64,000 nucleotides of DNA from Betaproteobacteria bacterium (GCA_020354125.1 CP070643.1:1597333-1661332); one strand, 5' to 3'; positions 1 through 8,952 are shown, numbered from the stretch's first letter. The notes: generated from the sequence alone by a model not told the origin. Made by a program: numbers and translations.

Positions 1-529
1 TCCTAAAGAGCCCTTGCTGCTATTTGAATCGGTCTTCGAAGACGGGATTCTGGTATCGAGTGAGGACCTAGTTGCTGCCTTGGTCGCGGGCGTGCTTGTC
101 GCCGGTCTCGCGGTCTTTTTTCAGCGCACCCGTATTGGCCGCGCGTTGAGGGCGGTTGCCGATGATCACCAGGCGGCGCAGTCGGTCGGCATCCCGCTCA
201 ATTATATCTGGGTCATCGTCTGGACCGTTGCCGGATTAGTCGCGCTGGTTGCCGGCATCATCTGGGGGTCGAAGCTTGGGGTGCAGTTTTCACTGTCGCT
301 GATTGCGCTCAAGGCCCTCCCAGTATTGATTCTTGGCGGTTTTGAGTCGGTCCTCGGGGCAATCATCGGCGGCCTGATCATCGGTGCCGGAGAAAAGCTC
401 TCCGAGACCTACCTTGGACCGCTGATCGGCGGTGGCATCGAGTACTGGTTCGCCTACGTGCTGGCGCTGGCTTTCTTGCTTTTCAGGCCACAGGGGCTGT
501 TCGGTGAGGTCCACATCGACCGTGTCTGA
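1..529 (+). CDS. livH: Branched-chain amino acid-type ABC transporter permease LivH, C-terminal part
   Basis: This is the C-terminal ~175 codons of an inner-membrane permease of the LivH family; the reading frame is open to the left edge, so the gene is cut by the window. Hydrophobic segments alternate with short loops. The sequence after the TRIGRALRAVADD loop matches the conserved cytoplasmic coupling region that docks on the LivG/LivF ATPases. The protein ends in the typical FRPQGLFGE tail of the family. It is followed after 85 bp by livM on the same strand, so it belongs to the same operon. Family membership is clear. The substrate is not: Liv-type systems also carry aromatic and aliphatic acids, urea and amides, and the downstream PaaK-like gene hints at an organic acid rather than leucine. 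Confidence 0.93.
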   Translation, partial: PKEPLLLFESVFEDGILVSSEDLVAALVAGVLVAGLAVFFQRTRIGRALRAVADDHQAAQSVGIPLNYIWVIVWTVAGLVALVAGIIWGSKLGVQFSLSLIALKALPVLILGGFESVLGAIIGGLIIGAGEKLSETYLGPLIGGGIEYWFAYVLALAFLLFRPQGLFGEVHIDRV

Positions 530-614
530 GGTAGCCGGGGCCAAGCGCAACATCACCACAAGACAAAACTACACACTCTGTCATCAGACCATGCAGTGAA
601 GCGTTAACCGAATC

Positions 615-1679
615 ATGTTTTACCGAGAAGCTGGACAATTCAAAAGCAGTTATGCCGCCGATCAAGCGGCGTTTCCGATTGCGCAGGACCGCATCTTTAT
701 CGGCATCTGGCTGCTCATCGGTTTTGTCGCAATCCCGCTGCTGTCCAATGAGTACCTGTTTCGCGCCATCTTCATCCCGTTTCTGATTCTGGCGCTGGCG
801 GCACTGGGTCTGAATCTTCTGGTCGGGTATTGCGGGCAGGTATCGCTTGGCACCGGCGCTTTTATGGCAGTGGGCGCCTATGCCGCCTATAACTTCTGGA
901 TACGCATTCCCGGGCTCAATCCGCTGATTGCGTTCGTGCTCGCCGGCGGGGTCGCAACACTTGTAGGCATCGTGTTTGGCATTCCCAGTCTACGCATCAA
1001 GGGCTTTTACCTGGCAGTCGCCACCCTGGCGGCACAGTTCTTCATGGACTGGATGTTTGCCCGGGTGGGGTGGTTCACCAATTACACGCCGTCGGGTTCG
1101 ATCGCCGTGCCACCGATCAGCGTGTTCGGATTCGAGTTCGACTCGCCGGTGCGCCGTTACATGCTGTGTCTGACGATACTGGTGTTGTTCGCCATCGTGG
1201 CAAAGAATATTGTGCGCGGCCGAATTGGGAGAGGCTGGATGGCGACTCGCGATATGGACGTGGCTGCTGAAATCATCGGCATCCGGCCAATGTACGCAAA
1301 GTTATCTGCCTTTGCGGTGAGTTCGTTTTTTATTGGCGTAGCCGGCGCGCTGTGGGGCTTCGTTCACCTCGGCTCGTGGGAGCCATTGGCATTTGACATC
1401 AATCGCTCGTTCAGCATTCTGTTCATGGTTATTATCGGCGGCCTTGGGTCGATCCTCGGTGCATTCCTTGGTGCCGCCTTTATCACAGTGCTACCGTTGT
1501 TTCTCAACCAACTGCCAATCTGGCTCGGAATCGAGATTTCCACGGCGATGATTTCGCATATCGAGTTCATGATCTTTGGTGCGCTGATCGTGTTTTTCCT
1601 GGCGGTAGAACCACTCGGCCTGGCAAGGCTGTGGCAAATCGCCAAGGAAAAGTTGCGCTTGTGGCCGTTTCCTTACTGA
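615..1679 (+). CDS. livM: Branched-chain amino acid-type ABC transporter permease LivM
   Basis: Second inner-membrane permease of the Liv-type importer, 354 residues, expected to form a heterodimer with LivH. After a ~30-residue cytoplasmic start it has about eight to ten hydrophobic segments. The LivM core motifs GLNLLVGYCGQVSLG (around residue 65) and a glycine-rich FMVIIGGLGSILGAFLG stretch near the C-terminus are visible. The ATG at 615 gives the N-terminus usual for this subfamily (MFYREAGQF), although the ribosome-binding site is weak. It lies between livH and the binding-protein gene. As with LivH, the family is certain and the substrate is inferred from context only. Confidence 0.93.
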   Translation: MFYREAGQFKSSYAADQAAFPIAQDRIFIGIWLLIGFVAIPLLSNEYLFRAIFIPFLILALAALGLNLLVGYCGQVSLGTGAFMAVGAYAAYNFWIRIPGLNPLIAFVLAGGVATLVGIVFGIPSLRIKGFYLAVATLAAQFFMDWMFARVGWFTNYTPSGSIAVPPISVFGFEFDSPVRRYMLCLTILVLFAIVAKNIVRGRIGRGWMATRDMDVAAEIIGIRPMYAKLSAFAVSSFFIGVAGALWGFVHLGSWEPLAFDINRSFSILFMVIIGGLGSILGAFLGAAFITVLPLFLNQLPIWLGIEISTAMISHIEFMIFGALIVFFLAVEPLGLARLWQIAKEKLRLWPFPY

Positions 1680-1755
1680 CGGTTGCAGTTGTGATGGGGT
1701 AAGAGTTTTTTTGCGGCTGGTCGCTGACCGGCTGAGGCGTTTAGGAGGAGAAGTT

Positions 1756-1860
1756 ATGCGTACGTTTCTGACACTCAAGATGCTGCTGGCAGCATTTGCC
1801 ACTGCTGGTTCTCTGTTGGCAATTCCTACCACAGTGCAATTGAGGAGGGGAAGATCATGA
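1756..1860 (+). CDS. Small signal-peptide-like ORF (34 aa) coupled to the binding-protein gene
   Basis: A 34-codon ORF begins at ATG 1756 behind a strong Shine-Dalgarno match (AGGAGGAG, 1743-1750). Its TGA (1858-1860) overlaps the next gene's ATG in an ATGA, the usual sign of translational coupling. The peptide has two basic residues, a hydrophobic core (MLLAAFATAGSLLA) and then LRRGRS, so it resembles a Sec signal peptide with no mature domain. It could be a leader peptide that sets translation of the binding protein, a real small membrane peptide, or the leftover N-terminus of a duplicated binding protein. Nothing in the sequence decides between these. The strong ribosome-binding site argues that it is translated. 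Confidence 0.5.
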   Translation: MRTFLTLKMLLAAFATAGSLLAIPTTVQLRRGRS

Positions 1861-3203
1861 AACTGACCTGGAAACTGGCCGTGTCCACATGCGCCATCGC
1901 CGTCTTGTTGTCAGGATGTGAACGACAGGAGGAGGAGGCAGCAACAGGCGGTGAGGTAAATGCGGCAGAGCAGTTCGTGCCATTGCTGGTGTATCGCAGT
2001 GGTCCTTACGCGCCGAATGGAATTCCATTTGCGAACGGCCTGGTGGATTACCTGAACCTTGTCAATTTGCGTGACGGCGGCGTTAACGGTGTCACTCTCA
2101 CGTACGAGGAATGCGAAACCGGTTACGCCACCGACCGCGGCGTGGAGTGCTACGAACGGCTCAAAGGCAAGGGTCCGACCGGCGCGACTGCTGTCAACCC
2201 GCTTTCCACGGGCATTACGTTTGCGCTCACCGAGAAAGTCGCCGCCGACAAGATTCCGCTTATCACCATGGGATATGGCCGCTCCGAGTCAGTGGACGGC
2301 AGCGTGTTTAAGTGGAACTTCCCGTTACTTGGCACCTACTGGACGGCAGCCGATATTCTGGTGCAGCACGTCGGCAACCTGAGTGGCGGCCTGAACAAGC
2401 TCGAGGGCAAGAAGATCGCGCTGGTCTATCACGATTCGCCGTACGGCAAGGAGCCGATTCCGCTGTTGGAGAAACGCGCCAAGATGCATGGCTTCGAGCT
2501 GCTTAAAATTCCCGTAACCCACCCCGGAGTCGAGCAGAAAGCTGCCTGGCTACAGGTACGCCAGAACCGTCCTGACTTTGTGTTCCTGTGGGGTTGGGGT
2601 GTCATGAACTCAACCGCGATCAAGGAAGCCGCGGCGGTGCGCTATCCGCGCGACCAGATGTACGGCGTATGGTGGGCCGGTGCCGAGCCCGACGTAACGC
2701 CGGCCGGACGCAACAGCAAGGGCTACAACTCGATCACCCTGCAACACTCCTCGGGCAGAACCGCTATACACGCTGACATCATCGAGTACGTGCATGGCGG
2801 CGGCAAGGGCGCCGGTCCGGAAAAAGATGTCGGGCACGTGCTCTACAACCGCGGTCTGATCAACGCCGTGTTGCTGGTCGAATCGATCCGCACCGCCCAA
2901 GGCAAGTATGGAGAGAAGTCGTTGACGGGTGAAGAGGTACGTTGGGGTATCGAGAACCTGAACTTGACCGCGGCCCGCATCAAGGAACTCGGTCTCGAAG
3001 GCATGATGCAGCCGGTCAAGCTCTCCTGCAGTGATCACGAAGGCGTGCGCCGGGCACGGATACACCAGTGGGATGGCAGCGATTGGCAGTTCGTATCCGA
3101 CTGGATTGAAGCCGACAACTCGGTGGTGCGTCCGATGGTCGATGCAGCTGCGGACAAATACGCCAAAGAAAAAGGGATCAAGAAAGTCAACTGCACGAGC
3201 TGA
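1857..3203 (+). CDS. ABC transporter substrate-binding lipoprotein (LivK-like)
   Basis: 448-residue periplasmic binding protein of the Leu/Ile/Val-binding class (type I fold). The N-terminus is a lipoprotein signal with lipobox LLSGC, lipidated Cys at residue 21, followed by an acidic Glu-rich linker (EEEAAT). The mature part starts with FVPLLVYRSGPYAPNG, typical of a LivK subgroup found beside PaaK-like genes, and continues through two lobes (KIALVYHDSPYGKEP in the hinge region). It sits between livM and livF and delivers substrate to the permeases. The start codon overlaps the stop of the 34-aa ORF and has its own GAGGGG ribosome-binding site just upstream. Ligand unknown; an aromatic or short organic acid is plausible from context. 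Confidence 0.9.
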   Translation: MKLTWKLAVSTCAIAVLLSGCERQEEEAATGGEVNAAEQFVPLLVYRSGPYAPNGIPFANGLVDYLNLVNLRDGGVNGVTLTYEECETGYATDRGVECYERLKGKGPTGATAVNPLSTGITFALTEKVAADKIPLITMGYGRSESVDGSVFKWNFPLLGTYWTAADILVQHVGNLSGGLNKLEGKKIALVYHDSPYGKEPIPLLEKRAKMHGFELLKIPVTHPGVEQKAAWLQVRQNRPDFVFLWGWGVMNSTAIKEAAAVRYPRDQMYGVWWAGAEPDVTPAGRNSKGYNSITLQHSSGRTAIHADIIEYVHGGGKGAGPEKDVGHVLYNRGLINAVLLVESIRTAQGKYGEKSLTGEEVRWGIENLNLTAARIKELGLEGMMQPVKLSCSDHEGVRRARIHQWDGSDWQFVSDWIEADNSVVRPMVDAAADKYAKEKGIKKVNCTS

Positions 3204-3267
3204 TCAGGCAGCAGCAGGTGAAGCCGGCACGGCCTCACCTGCCTACTTGAGTACGGAAGACAACTTC

Positions 3268-4089
3268 ATGAACGCGAACGATTCAGGCCGGATACTGTTG
3301 TCGGTAAAAAACATCGAGGTAATCTACGATCACGTCATCCTCGTACTCAAGGGTGTGTCGCTCGACGTCCCTGATGGACGGATCGTCGCTTTGCTCGGAG
3401 CCAACGGGGCCGGCAAATCAACCACCCTCAAGGCGATTTCAAATTTGCTACGCGCCGAGCGTGGCGATGTCACCAAGGGCTCGATCATTTTCGACGACGA
3501 GCGTATTGACCAGTTGAACCCCTCCCTGGTGGTCAAACGTGGCATCGTCCAGGTGATGGAAGGCCGGCATTGTTTCGCTCACCTGACGGTGGAGGAGAAT
3601 CTGCTCACCGGAGCATTCACGCGCGGCGCCGCGCGCGCCTCGATTGCCGAGGATCTCGAAAAAGTCTATAGCTATTTCCCGCGCCTGAAACTGCGCCGCT
3701 CGAGCCTCGCTGGCTATACCTCGGGCGGGGAGCAACAAATGACGGCAGTCGGGCGGGCGCTCATGGCGCGCCCGCGCATGATCCTGCTCGATGAACCGTC
3801 AATGGGCCTGGCGCCACAGATCGTCGAAGAGATCTTCGGGATCGTCGAAGATCTCAACGAAAAGGAAAAAGTCAGCTTTCTACTCGCCGAGCAGAACACC
3901 AGTGTCGCACTGCGCCACGCGGACTATGGCTACATCCTCGAGAACGGCCGCGTGGTCATGGACGGTCCGGCAAACGACCTCGCCAATAACGAAGACGTAA
4001 AGGAATTCTATCTCGGCATTTCAACTGCCGGCCGCAAGAGCTTTCGCGATTCGAAGCACTATCGTCGCCGCAAACGCTGGCTGGCGTGA
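3268..4089 (+). CDS. livF: Branched-chain amino acid-type ABC transporter ATP-binding protein LivF
   Basis: 273-residue ABC ATPase. Walker A GANGAGKST begins near residue 44, the signature SGGEQQ is at 152-157, Walker B MILLDEPS at 171-178, and the switch histidine position is replaced by the AEQN of LivF proteins (207-210). These features, and the short size, separate LivF from LivG, which was not found in the window and may lie upstream. A longer frame starts inside the preceding gene, but the ATG at 3268 leads directly into the conserved LLSVKNIEVIY start and was chosen. The C-terminus carries a basic tail (HYRRRKRWLA) longer than usual. It powers the livHM importer from the cytoplasmic face. 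Confidence 0.92.
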   Translation: MNANDSGRILLSVKNIEVIYDHVILVLKGVSLDVPDGRIVALLGANGAGKSTTLKAISNLLRAERGDVTKGSIIFDDERIDQLNPSLVVKRGIVQVMEGRHCFAHLTVEENLLTGAFTRGAARASIAEDLEKVYSYFPRLKLRRSSLAGYTSGGEQQMTAVGRALMARPRMILLDEPSMGLAPQIVEEIFGIVEDLNEKEKVSFLLAEQNTSVALRHADYGYILENGRVVMDGPANDLANNEDVKEFYLGISTAGRKSFRDSKHYRRRKRWLA

Positions 4090-4203
4090 GAGCCGGAGTT
4101 ACGCGTCACGCCAGACTGTTTTCGATTCCTGACTGAGCAAGCTGCGCATTGCGGCATGCGCTCACACCGCACAGCACTGAAACGCACACAGAACTGAACC
4201 GTC

Positions 4204-5442
4204 ATGACAGACTTCTACGACGATCTTGAAACGCGCTCTGCCGAACAACGTGACAAAGCTCTATTCGAAGCTTTGCCGGGGCACGTTGCGCACGCCAAGC
4301 AGCATGCGCCGTACTTTGCGTCGCTGTTGAAGGACATCGATGCGAACTCGATAACCGATCGCGTGTCACTCGCACGTATTCCGGTCACGCGCAAATCCGA
4401 TCTGATCACGTTGCAGAAAGAAACACCGCCTTTCGGTGGAATGACCACGGTTAGCAACGGTCGACTTGGCCGGATCTTTTCCTCACCCGGCCCGATCTAC
4501 GACCCGCAGGGCGCGAAAGGCGATTTCTGGCGCTTTGGCCGCGCATTCTGGGCCGCCGGATTCAGGCCCGGTGGCCTCATTCACAACACTTTCTCCTATC
4601 ACTTCACGCCGGCTGGTTTCATGATGGACCTTGCAGCACAGGCGGTTGGTTGCGCGGTTTTCCCGGCAGGTATCGGTCAGACCGAGATGCAGGTGCAGAC
4701 CATTGCCGATTTGCGCCCGAGTGGCTACGCCGGTACGCCGTCATTTCTGCGCATCATCCTGGAGAAAGCTGACGAAGCCGGCGCCGATGTCTCCAGTATC
4801 AGGAAGGCGTCGGTCGGGGGAGAGGCCTTGCTGCCGGCCGTGCGGGAGTCACTCAGTGCGCGTGGAATCGAGGTGCGCCAAAGTTACGGTACTGCCGATC
4901 TGGGACTGATCGCCTATGAGTCCGAACCCAATGCCGGCTTGATCATCGACGAAGGTGTCATCGTCGAGATCGTGCGGCCTGGCAGCAACGATTTGGTTGA
5001 AGAAGGTCAGGTCGGTGAGGTGGTGGTCACCAATTTCGCCAGCGAATATCCGCTGATTCGCTTTGGTACCGGCGACCTGTCAGCAGTTCTTGCCGGCCAA
5101 AGCCCGTGCGGTCGCACTAACATGCGCATCAAAGGGTGGATGGGGCGAGCCGACCAGACTGCCAAGGTCAAAGGCATGTTCGTTCATCCGTCGCAAGTCG
5201 ATCAGATCACCAAGCGCCATAAAGAAATTGCCCGCTCGCGACTGGTCATCGAACATGACAAACAGAATAACGACCGCATGACGTTGCAGTGTGAGGTAAC
5301 CGAGGGCTCGGAGGCGCTGAAGACGGCAGTCGCCGAAACGATCCGGGACATCACCAAGCTGCGCGGAGAAGTCGCTTTCGTGGAGACCGGTACTCTGCCA
5401 AATGATGGCAAGGTGATAGACGATCAAAGGAAATTTGATTGA
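4204..5442 (+). CDS. PaaK-like phenylacetate-CoA ligase family protein (adenylate-forming)
   Basis: 412-residue protein of the acyl-adenylate/CoA ligase superfamily, closest in layout to phenylacetate-CoA ligase. Visible motifs are GYAGTPSFL (residues 174-182), the adenine-binding YGTADLG (228-234) and RFGTGDL (287-292); the C-terminal subdomain (MGRADQTAKVKGMFVHPSQV) matches PaaK. The usual Ser/Thr/Gly-rich phosphate loop (SSGTTGKP type) is replaced by FSSPGPIYDP (92-101), so the ATP-binding loop is atypical. It follows the Liv genes after 114 bp and is itself followed 17 bp later by an AhpD-fold gene. Likely role: CoA activation of the acid imported by the transporter. Whether it is a true ligase remains open because of the altered loop. 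Confidence 0.8.
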   Translation: MTDFYDDLETRSAEQRDKALFEALPGHVAHAKQHAPYFASLLKDIDANSITDRVSLARIPVTRKSDLITLQKETPPFGGMTTVSNGRLGRIFSSPGPIYDPQGAKGDFWRFGRAFWAAGFRPGGLIHNTFSYHFTPAGFMMDLAAQAVGCAVFPAGIGQTEMQVQTIADLRPSGYAGTPSFLRIILEKADEAGADVSSIRKASVGGEALLPAVRESLSARGIEVRQSYGTADLGLIAYESEPNAGLIIDEGVIVEIVRPGSNDLVEEGQVGEVVVTNFASEYPLIRFGTGDLSAVLAGQSPCGRTNMRIKGWMGRADQTAKVKGMFVHPSQVDQITKRHKEIARSRLVIEHDKQNNDRMTLQCEVTEGSEALKTAVAETIRDITKLRGEVAFVETGTLPNDGKVIDDQRKFD

Positions 5443-5459
5443 TATCCAGGGGATTCCAA

Positions 5460-6050
5460 ATGAGCGAAAAACCGATCAGCAAGTACCCGGTTCCCGAATT
5501 AACGGATCTTCCAGAAGACATTCGCGAGACGATGCTGGCGGTACAGGAGAAAGCCGGGTTCATCCCCAATGTGTTCCTGACGCTGGCTCACCGGCCGGAC
5601 GAGTTTCGCGCTTTCGTCGCCTATCACGACGCACTGATGCTGCGCGAGTCGAGGCTTTCGAAAGCCGAACGCGAGATGATTGTGGTCGCCACCAGCGGTG
5701 TCAATCGTTGCCAGTATTGCGTGGTCGCGCACGGCGCCATTTTGCGCATCTATGCCAAGGATCCGCAGGTTGCCGACCAGATCGCCGTTCACCATCCGAA
5801 AGCCAACATCACCGATCGCCAGAAAGCAATGCTCGATTTCTCGGTGAAACTGGCGCGCACGCCGGAGGCAATGTCCGAAAGCGACTACCAGAACCTGCGT
5901 AACAACGGCTTCAGCGATGAAGACATCTGGGACATTGGCGCCATCACGGCGCTTTTTGGGCTGTCCAACCGCATGGCACACCTGACTGACATGCGCCCCA
6001 ACGACGAGTTTTACCTGATGGGCCGCATTCCTCAGGCAAAGAAGAGCTGA
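5460..6050 (+). CDS. Peroxidase-related / carboxymuconolactone decarboxylase family protein (AhpD fold)
   Basis: 196-residue all-helical protein of the AhpD/CMD family. The family signature Cys-x-x-Cys-x-x-x-His is present as CQYCVVAH (C84, C87, H91). The C-terminal half (DEDIWDIGAITALFGLSNRMAHL) repeats the helix pattern seen in peroxidase-related enzymes. An in-frame TTG exists at 5439, but ATG 5460 was chosen because AGGGGA lies 7 bp upstream and the conserved sequence begins there. It is the last gene of the transport/ligase operon. Members of this family act as thiol peroxidase partners or decarboxylases; no specific substrate can be read from the sequence. Confidence 0.85.
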   Translation: MSEKPISKYPVPELTDLPEDIRETMLAVQEKAGFIPNVFLTLAHRPDEFRAFVAYHDALMLRESRLSKAEREMIVVATSGVNRCQYCVVAHGAILRIYAKDPQVADQIAVHHPKANITDRQKAMLDFSVKLARTPEAMSESDYQNLRNNGFSDEDIWDIGAITALFGLSNRMAHLTDMRPNDEFYLMGRIPQAKKS

Positions 6051-6201
6051 GCGCCCGCGCTAGCTTCGCTACGCCTTCCTCGCCCCGGCACGTGTGGCCT
6101 AAGCGATCTGCCCGATTGCGGATTATGATCGTCGCAGGAATCTGACTTATGCCACATAACCACTAAATACCCTGAAAACACGCGCATTTGCATGATTCGA
6201 C

Positions 6202-6246
6202 TGCTATAATTTCCCCCCATTTTTGGCCACGCGCCACTAGCGCGTG
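6202..6246 (+). promoter_or_regulatory. Candidate extended -10 promoter and 5' UTR hairpin of aceE
   Basis: TGCTATAAT at 6202-6210 is a perfect extended -10 element, with no good -35 at the usual distance. About 18 bp downstream there is a perfect inverted repeat CACGCGC-CACTA-GCGCGTG (6228-6246). It would lie in the leader of the aceE mRNA or act as an operator just past the start point. It does not resemble the PdhR consensus. Confidence 0.45.
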
Positions 6247-6279
6247 CGTAAGTCTCGACCTCGGAAAAGGGTGACAGCA

Positions 6280-8952
6280 ATGGCAGCGCGACCAGATGAC
6301 GACCCCCAAGAAACCAAAGAATGGCTCGACGCGCTCGATGGCGTCCTGAAATACGAAGGGCCGGAACGCGCCCATTTCATTCTTGAACAGCTCATCGAAA
6401 AAGCCCGTCGCTCGGGCGCCTACCTTCCCTATAGCGCCAATACTGCGTACCTCAACACCATACCCCCCGGCAAAGAGGACAAGTCACCGGGTAACCACGA
6501 ACTGGAGCATCGGATCCGCTCCTACGTGCGGTGGAACGCAGCGGCGATGGTGTTGCGCGCCAACAAGAACACGAACGTGGGCGGACATATCGCGAGCTTC
6601 GCTTCGGCCGCGACGTTGTATGACGTTGGTTACAACCATTTCTGGCACGCACCATCGGAGAACCATGGTGGTGATCTGGTATTCGTACAGGGCCATTCCG
6701 CCCCGGGCGTCTATGCCCGCGCCTTTATGCTCGGTCGTCTGACCGCACAGCAGCTCGACAACTTCCGCCAGGAGGTCGACGGCGACGGTTTGTCCTCATA
6801 TCCGCATCCGTGGCTGATGCCCGAGTTCTGGCAGTTCCCGACAGTATCGATGGGTCTGGGACCGATCATGGCGATTTATCAGGCGCGTTTCATGAAGTAT
6901 TTGCAGGATCGTGGCATCGCCAACACCGAAGGCAGAAAAGTCTGGTGTTTCCTCGGCGACGGCGAATGCGACGAACCGGAGTCGATGGGCGCGATTGGCG
7001 TCGCCGCCCGCGAGCGTCTCGACAATCTGATTTTCGTGATCAACTGCAACCTGCAGCGGCTCGATGGACCGGTGCGCGGCAATGGCAAGATCATTCAGGA
7101 ACTGGAAGCCGATTTCCGCGGAGCGGGATGGAATGTAATCAAGCTCATTTGGGGCTCATATTGGGATCCGCTGATCGCCCATGACACCGACGGCATGCTA
7201 CTCAGGTTGATGCAAGAAACCGTCGATGGTGAGTACCAGACAATCAAGTCAAAAGATGGCGCCTATGTGCGCGAGCATTTCTTCGGCAAGTATCCGGAGA
7301 CTCGCGCAATGGTGTCGAGCCTGTCGGACGATGACATCTGGCGGCTGAATCGCGGCGGTCACGACCCTCACAAAATCTACGCGGCGTACTCGGCAGCCAC
7401 CAAGCACACCGGCCAACCGACTGTCATCCTTGCGAAAACCATCAAGGGCTATGGGATGGGCGAGGCAGGCGAAGCGCAGAACATCACTCACCAGCAAAAG
7501 AAAATGGGCACAACGTCGCTCAAGGCATTCAAGGATCGCTTCAAGATCCCTGTCCCCGACGACAAGCTTGACGAAATTCCTTATGTCAACTTCGAAGAAG
7601 GTTCGCCGGAACTGAGCTATATGCATGAACGACGCGATGCGCTTGGTGGGTATTTGCCGTCGCGGCGCCGCAATGGTGACGTTCTCGAAACGCCACCGCT
7701 TTCCGTCTTTGACAACATGCTGAAGGAGTCAGGTGAGCGCGAGTTCTCGACGACGATGGCGTTCGTGCGCATTCTCGGCACTTTGGTCAGGGACAAGAAC
7801 ATCGGCAAGCGCATCGTTCCCATTGTTCCGGATGAATCACGCACATTCGGCATGGAAGGAATGTTCCGCCAGTTGGGCATCTGGTCATCGGTGGGCCAGC
7901 TCTACACACCACAGGATGCTGACCAGCTCATGTTCTACAAGGAGGACAAAAACGGACAGATTCTGCAGGAGGGCATCAACGAGGCCGGCGCGATGTCTTC
8001 GTGGATTGCCGCGGCAACCTCGTACTCGACGCATGGCGCCTCGATGATTCCGTTCTATATCTACTACTCGATGTTCGGCTTTCAGCGTGTCGGCGATCTT
8101 GCCTGGGCGGCGGGTGACCAGCGCGCGCGTGGATTCCTGCTCGGCGGCACGGCGGGACGCACAACGCTCAACGGTGAGGGCCTGCAGCATGAGGACGGCC
8201 ACAGCCACATGCTGTCAGCAACGATACCAAACTGCGTTTCCTATGATCCGACTTTCGCCTACGAGGTGGCGGTCATCATCCAGCATGGCCTTAAGCGCAT
8301 GTATGCGGACCAGGATGATGTTTTCTATTACATCACCCTGATGAACGAGAATTATCAGCACCCGGCGATGCCGAAGGGCGCAGAGGAAGCCATCATCAAG
8401 GGCATGTACCGCTTGTCGGAAAGCAGGCGGTCAGGCGGTAAAGGCAGCAAGCAAGCACCGCAGATACAACTGCTCGGCAGCGGAACGATTCTGCGCGAAG
8501 TCATCGCAGCGCAGCAACTGCTGGCGGACGATTTTGGCGTTGCCGCCGACGTCTGGAGTTGTCCGAGTTTTACCGAGCTGCGACGCGAGGGTCTCAGCGT
8601 GTCACGCTGGAACATGCTGCATCCGGACAAGAAGCCGCGCGAACCTTATGTCAGCCAGTGTCTCGACCGCGCTAAGGGTCCGGTTGTCGCGGCGACCGAT
8701 TACATGAAAGTGTTCGCCGACCAGATTCGTCCCTTCATCCACAAGCACTATGTCGTGTTGGGCACTGACGGATTCGGGCGTTCCGATACGCGGGAGAAGT
8801 TGCGCGAATTCTTCGAGGTAGACCGCCGCTACATAGCTGTCGCAGCGTTAAAGGCGCTTGCTGACGAAGGAACCATCGACAAAGGCAAGGTCGCGGAAGC
8901 GATCAGCAAGTACGGCATCGATCCGGACAAACCGGAACCGACCATGGTTTGA
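6280..8952 (+). CDS. aceE: Pyruvate dehydrogenase E1 component (homodimeric type)
   Basis: 890-residue thiamine-diphosphate enzyme that decarboxylates pyruvate and acetylates the lipoyl group of E2; E. coli AceE has 887. The N-terminal QETKEWLDALDGVL segment is the E2-binding start of AceE. The ThDP/Mg motif GDGECDEPES lies near residue 226 with NCNLQRLDG about 30 residues on. The C-terminal transketolase-like domains (GTDGFGRSDTREKLREFFEVD) are complete. The start is ambiguous: GTG 6271 and GTG 6244 are in frame, but 6244 falls within the leader hairpin. ATG 6280 with GGAAAAGGG upstream gives the usual N-terminus. aceF follows after 113 bp; no E3 gene (lpd) is in the window. Confidence 0.97.
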   Translation: MAARPDDDPQETKEWLDALDGVLKYEGPERAHFILEQLIEKARRSGAYLPYSANTAYLNTIPPGKEDKSPGNHELEHRIRSYVRWNAAAMVLRANKNTNVGGHIASFASAATLYDVGYNHFWHAPSENHGGDLVFVQGHSAPGVYARAFMLGRLTAQQLDNFRQEVDGDGLSSYPHPWLMPEFWQFPTVSMGLGPIMAIYQARFMKYLQDRGIANTEGRKVWCFLGDGECDEPESMGAIGVAARERLDNLIFVINCNLQRLDGPVRGNGKIIQELEADFRGAGWNVIKLIWGSYWDPLIAHDTDGMLLRLMQETVDGEYQTIKSKDGAYVREHFFGKYPETRAMVSSLSDDDIWRLNRGGHDPHKIYAAYSAATKHTGQPTVILAKTIKGYGMGEAGEAQNITHQQKKMGTTSLKAFKDRFKIPVPDDKLDEIPYVNFEEGSPELSYMHERRDALGGYLPSRRRNGDVLETPPLSVFDNMLKESGEREFSTTMAFVRILGTLVRDKNIGKRIVPIVPDESRTFGMEGMFRQLGIWSSVGQLYTPQDADQLMFYKEDKNGQILQEGINEAGAMSSWIAAATSYSTHGASMIPFYIYYSMFGFQRVGDLAWAAGDQRARGFLLGGTAGRTTLNGEGLQHEDGHSHMLSATIPNCVSYDPTFAYEVAVIIQHGLKRMYADQDDVFYYITLMNENYQHPAMPKGAEEAIIKGMYRLSESRRSGGKGSKQAPQIQLLGSGTILREVIAAQQLLADDFGVAADVWSCPSFTELRREGLSVSRWNMLHPDKKPREPYVSQCLDRAKGPVVAATDYMKVFADQIRPFIHKHYVVLGTDGFGRSDTREKLREFFEVDRRYIAVAALKALADEGTIDKGKVAEAISKYGIDPDKPEPTMV

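Noticed and set aside
1706..1734. Terminator after livM
   Set aside because: A 9-bp stem exists at 1714-1734, but the T-run precedes it; no T or A run stands on the correct side for either strand.
6244..6282. GTG 6244 as the aceE start
   Set aside because: It lies in the perfect inverted repeat of the leader and would add residues not found in AceE; ATG 6280 has a purine-rich ribosome-binding site.
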